NCBI GenBank assembly: GCA_018715465.1
Contig: DVLN01000015.1
Coordinates: 1 to 7,011 of the forward strand
DNA length: 7,011 nt
Direction of reading: 5' to 3'
From: Candidatus Faecivivens stercorigallinarum
GTDB lineage: Bacteria; Bacillota; Clostridia; Oscillospirales; Ruminococcaceae
A program made the translations under genes and the position numbers. Positions within the stretch are counted from its first letter, which is position 1; each line of letters begins with the position of its first letter. The notes beneath the pieces were generated by a model. The model was not told the origin of the DNA and made no database searches. It was given only the letters and a program-made list of their open reading frames with translations. Shown in pieces: positions 5,655 to 7,011 of this stretch.

Positions 5655-5690
5655 GCAAGCGGCAGCATATTACTGTCGCTTGCTTGTTTT
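5655..5690 (+). terminator. Intrinsic terminator-like hairpin inside the left end of the insertion sequence
   Basis: Positions 5655-5665 (GCAAGCGGCAG) pair with 5673-5683 (CTGTCGCTTGC) over 11 bp, including one G-U pair, around a 7-nt loop. TTGTTTT follows on the + strand. It faces transcripts entering from the sigma/propeller operon and would stop them before they run antisense into the transposase. The hairpin also lies just after the transposase stop on the - strand, but no T-tract exists in that direction. No other terminator is visible after 5589. Confidence 0.7.
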
Positions 5691-6885
5691 ATATGGCGTT
5701 CTGGTGTGAGAACATATGTAAAATACGGCTGCGAAATCTTTTGAAATTCCGGTATCCGTAAGCGTTTCTTTTTAGAACCTTAATTTTGTTATTACAGCCT
5801 TCCGTAAAGCCATTTGTGTAGGGCACCATGAATGAATTTAAAATGCCCGTATACCATCTTTGCATCGTTGCAGAGCATTTCTCAAACTGCGGTATACCGC
5901 AGTTTGAAGCAGATAGAATCCAGTCATTCATCATTTGTTTAGCATCCTCTCTGTTGGTACAGTCCAATATCTGTAAAAATTTTTCTTTATACCAATGAGC
6001 CCGGCTGAGAGTGGGTGATGTGTACAGCATTACGTTTACCTGCTGTTTTTGTTCGTCCGAAAGGTGATCAAACCGCTTAATCAGTAATTTCCTGGAATTT
6101 TTGAAATACCGGCGGTGTGATTTGCTGAATTTCTTTTGTTCCTGTTTTCTTACGTTCTCAAAAGCCCATATTGCCTGCCTGATCCAGTGGTATTTGTCAA
6201 CGATTTGAGTGGCATTTTTAAACCAGACAGAAGCAGTATCTGCGTATATTTTCCACATGTCGCTTACAAAGAAATGTACACCTTGACGTTCTTTTGCAGG
6301 TAATTTTCGGAAGTAGGAAGTCAGGTAATGATTGTATCGCTCCGGAAGGATGTCCAAAACTTTTTTGTTTACAGGATCGGTAAGAATGCATTGATATTTT
6401 TCATTATCGGTATTCCCCTTAAATTCATCAATTGCTAATACTTGAGGAAGTTTGAGTTCAGGATGGGATACGATGTCAAAAATTCTGGTCACAGTTGTTA
6501 CAGAGAGATCCACCACTTTGGCTACACTTGTAAAAGAACGTTCACTGCGCAGAAGATCAATAACAAAGGCTGATAATCTGTTGGTCATACGATGATATTT
6601 CGGTAAAAAGGAGTTGTTTTCAGCAAATCTTTTGCCACACGTCGGACACCTGTATCTGCGTTTGCGCAGAATGATATTGACATTTTTTCCGAAGGCAGGA
6701 ATGTCTTTAACTGACTGCGTCCGATAGTCGTGAACGGTATCTGTTTCACAGCCACAGCTGATACATTTATGCTTCTTTCGCTTGAGAATAAGGAAAATGT
6801 TGATGCTGGTATCTGTAGTTTCGATATTTTTTACTTCAACCCCTTGTAAATCGATCAGTTTTTCTGTAAAATTATTGTAGAGCAT
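5689..6885 (-). CDS. tnp: ISL3-family transposase
   Basis: This DDE-type transposase moves the surrounding element by cutting and joining at its terminal repeats. The 398-aa protein opens with a zinc-ribbon-like region (CISC at 41-44 and CPTC at 80-83). A helix-turn-helix follows at about 116-136 (RSFTSVAKVVDLSVTTVTRI), and then the catalytic domain. Likely catalytic residues are Asp153 (AIDEFKG), Asp209 (VSDMWKIY) and Glu362 (GFTEGCNNKIKVLKR), the last in the conserved ISL3 C-terminal motif that continues RNAYGYRNFKRFRSRIL. The frame is uninterrupted, so the enzyme is probably functional. Start ATG6885 is chosen because GGAGG lies at 6892-6896; an in-frame ATG at 6921 gives 12 more residues but lacks a good site. 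The start codon lies inside one arm of an inverted repeat. Confidence 0.95.
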   Translation of the reverse strand: MLYNNFTEKLIDLQGVEVKNIETTDTSINIFLILKRKKHKCISCGCETDTVHDYRTQSVKDIPAFGKNVNIILRKRRYRCPTCGKRFAENNSFLPKYHRMTNRLSAFVIDLLRSERSFTSVAKVVDLSVTTVTRIFDIVSHPELKLPQVLAIDEFKGNTDNEKYQCILTDPVNKKVLDILPERYNHYLTSYFRKLPAKERQGVHFFVSDMWKIYADTASVWFKNATQIVDKYHWIRQAIWAFENVRKQEQKKFSKSHRRYFKNSRKLLIKRFDHLSDEQKQQVNVMLYTSPTLSRAHWYKEKFLQILDCTNREDAKQMMNDWILSASNCGIPQFEKCSATMQRWYTGILNSFMVPYTNGFTEGCNNKIKVLKRNAYGYRNFKRFRSRILHMFSHQNAI

Positions 6886-6951
6886 ATTGGACCTCCGTTC
6901 GTGGTTTCTGGACAATTCCATTTTAACGGATTTGCGTCAAATATGCTCTAC
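6877..6951 (-). promoter_or_regulatory. Inverted repeat that can bury the transposase start codon
   Basis: GTAGAGCATATT (6877-6888) is perfectly inverted at 6940-6951. In a transposase-sense mRNA starting upstream of 6951, the two 12-nt arms could pair and enclose the ATG (6885-6883) in the stem, with the GGAGG site in the 51-nt loop. A transcript starting inside the repeat would lack the distal arm and be translated freely. The pairing is seen; the control is inferred by analogy with IS10 and IS50 read-through protection. Confidence 0.5.
6912..6940 (-). promoter_or_regulatory. Weak candidate transposase promoter
   Basis: On the - strand, TTGACG (6940-6935, 5 of 6) lies 17 bp from AATTGT (6917-6912, 3 of 6). 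Transcription would start near 6905, about 20 nt before the start codon and inside the start-codon inverted repeat. The -10 is poor, so the promoter would be weak, as is usual for transposase genes. Confidence 0.3.
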
Positions 6952-6986
6952 TTTTTTCGATTTTTTTTCGTAGGCTCTATTTGCTC

Positions 6987-7009
6987 ACCCCAACTTTTAT
7001 TATAGAGCC
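6987..7009 (-). repeat. Right terminal inverted repeat of the insertion sequence
   Basis: On the - strand it begins GGCTCTATAATAAAAG and ends AGTTGGGGT, mirroring the left end. A direct-strand copy of GGCTCTAT also lies at 6973-6980, so the element's last 37 bases can form an 8-bp stem (6973-6980 with 7002-7009). Confidence 0.9.
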
Positions 7010-7011
7010 AA

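Larger units (their letters stand above)
5609..7009 (-). mobile_element. ISL3-family insertion sequence, about 1401 bp
   Basis: A single transposase gene is bracketed by imperfect 23-bp terminal inverted repeats (5609-5631 and 6987-7009; 18 of 23 positions match). Both begin GGCTCT and end AGTTGGGGT, the typical ISL3-family end. Length, one-gene layout and ends all fit an intact copy. It is more AT-rich than the neighbouring genes, consistent with acquisition. The window stops two bases past the right end, so a full target duplication cannot be checked. The eight bases to the left are ATCAATAA, while the right flank begins AA, which does not match the first two bases of an 8-bp duplication. 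It lies downstream of the propeller gene without breaking it. Confidence 0.92.

Noticed and set aside
1..7011. CRISPR array, tRNA or rRNA genes
   Set aside because: No regularly spaced direct repeats, cloverleaf or conserved rRNA segments were seen on either strand.

Overview
The window looks like chromosomal DNA from an anaerobic, endospore-forming Firmicute of class Clostridia. A gut-type Ruminococcaceae/Oscillospiraceae relative is plausible, but genus cannot be read from the sequence. The grounds are a complete spoIIA sporulation operon, a reverse-type rubrerythrin (an oxygen and peroxide defence protein of strict anaerobes) and strong Shine-Dalgarno sites. Host genes have moderate GC. 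The right-hand 1.4 kb is visibly more AT-rich and is an insertion sequence.

Layout: (1) 1-157 is a control region with a perfect Spo0A box overlapping the -35 of a long-spacer sigma-A-like promoter. (2) 158-1719 is the spoIIAA-spoIIAB-sigF operon on the + strand, closed by an intrinsic terminator. (3) 1833-2381 on the - strand is a reverse rubrerythrin gene with its own terminator, convergent with spoIIA, and a consensus TTGACA-17-TATAAT promoter next to AT-rich palindromes. (4) 2382-2822 is a long divergent intergenic region with a candidate + strand promoter and several hairpins. (5) 2823-5589 on the + strand is an ECF-type sigma factor gene followed 37 bp later by a gene for a single-pass membrane protein with a long Ser/Glu/Pro-rich stalk and a C-terminal beta-propeller-like domain. 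This is probably a sigma/anti-sigma (sensor) pair. (6) 5609-7009 is an apparently intact ISL3-family insertion sequence, transposase on the - strand, sitting 19 bp after the stop codon of the membrane protein.

The spoIIA genes form the classic partner-switching module. SpoIIAB binds and inhibits sigma-F and phosphorylates SpoIIAA; dephosphorylated SpoIIAA frees sigma-F in the forespore. The ECF gene and the propeller gene appear to be a second, envelope-sensing sigma circuit. Rubrerythrin is transcribed alone.

The observations most worth a second look are the ECF/beta-propeller pair, the inverted repeat in the insertion sequence that would bury the transposase start codon in read-through mRNA only, the Spo0A-box promoter of spoIIA, and the structured leader of the ECF operon. 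I did not find a clearly unprecedented system; most components belong to recognisable families.
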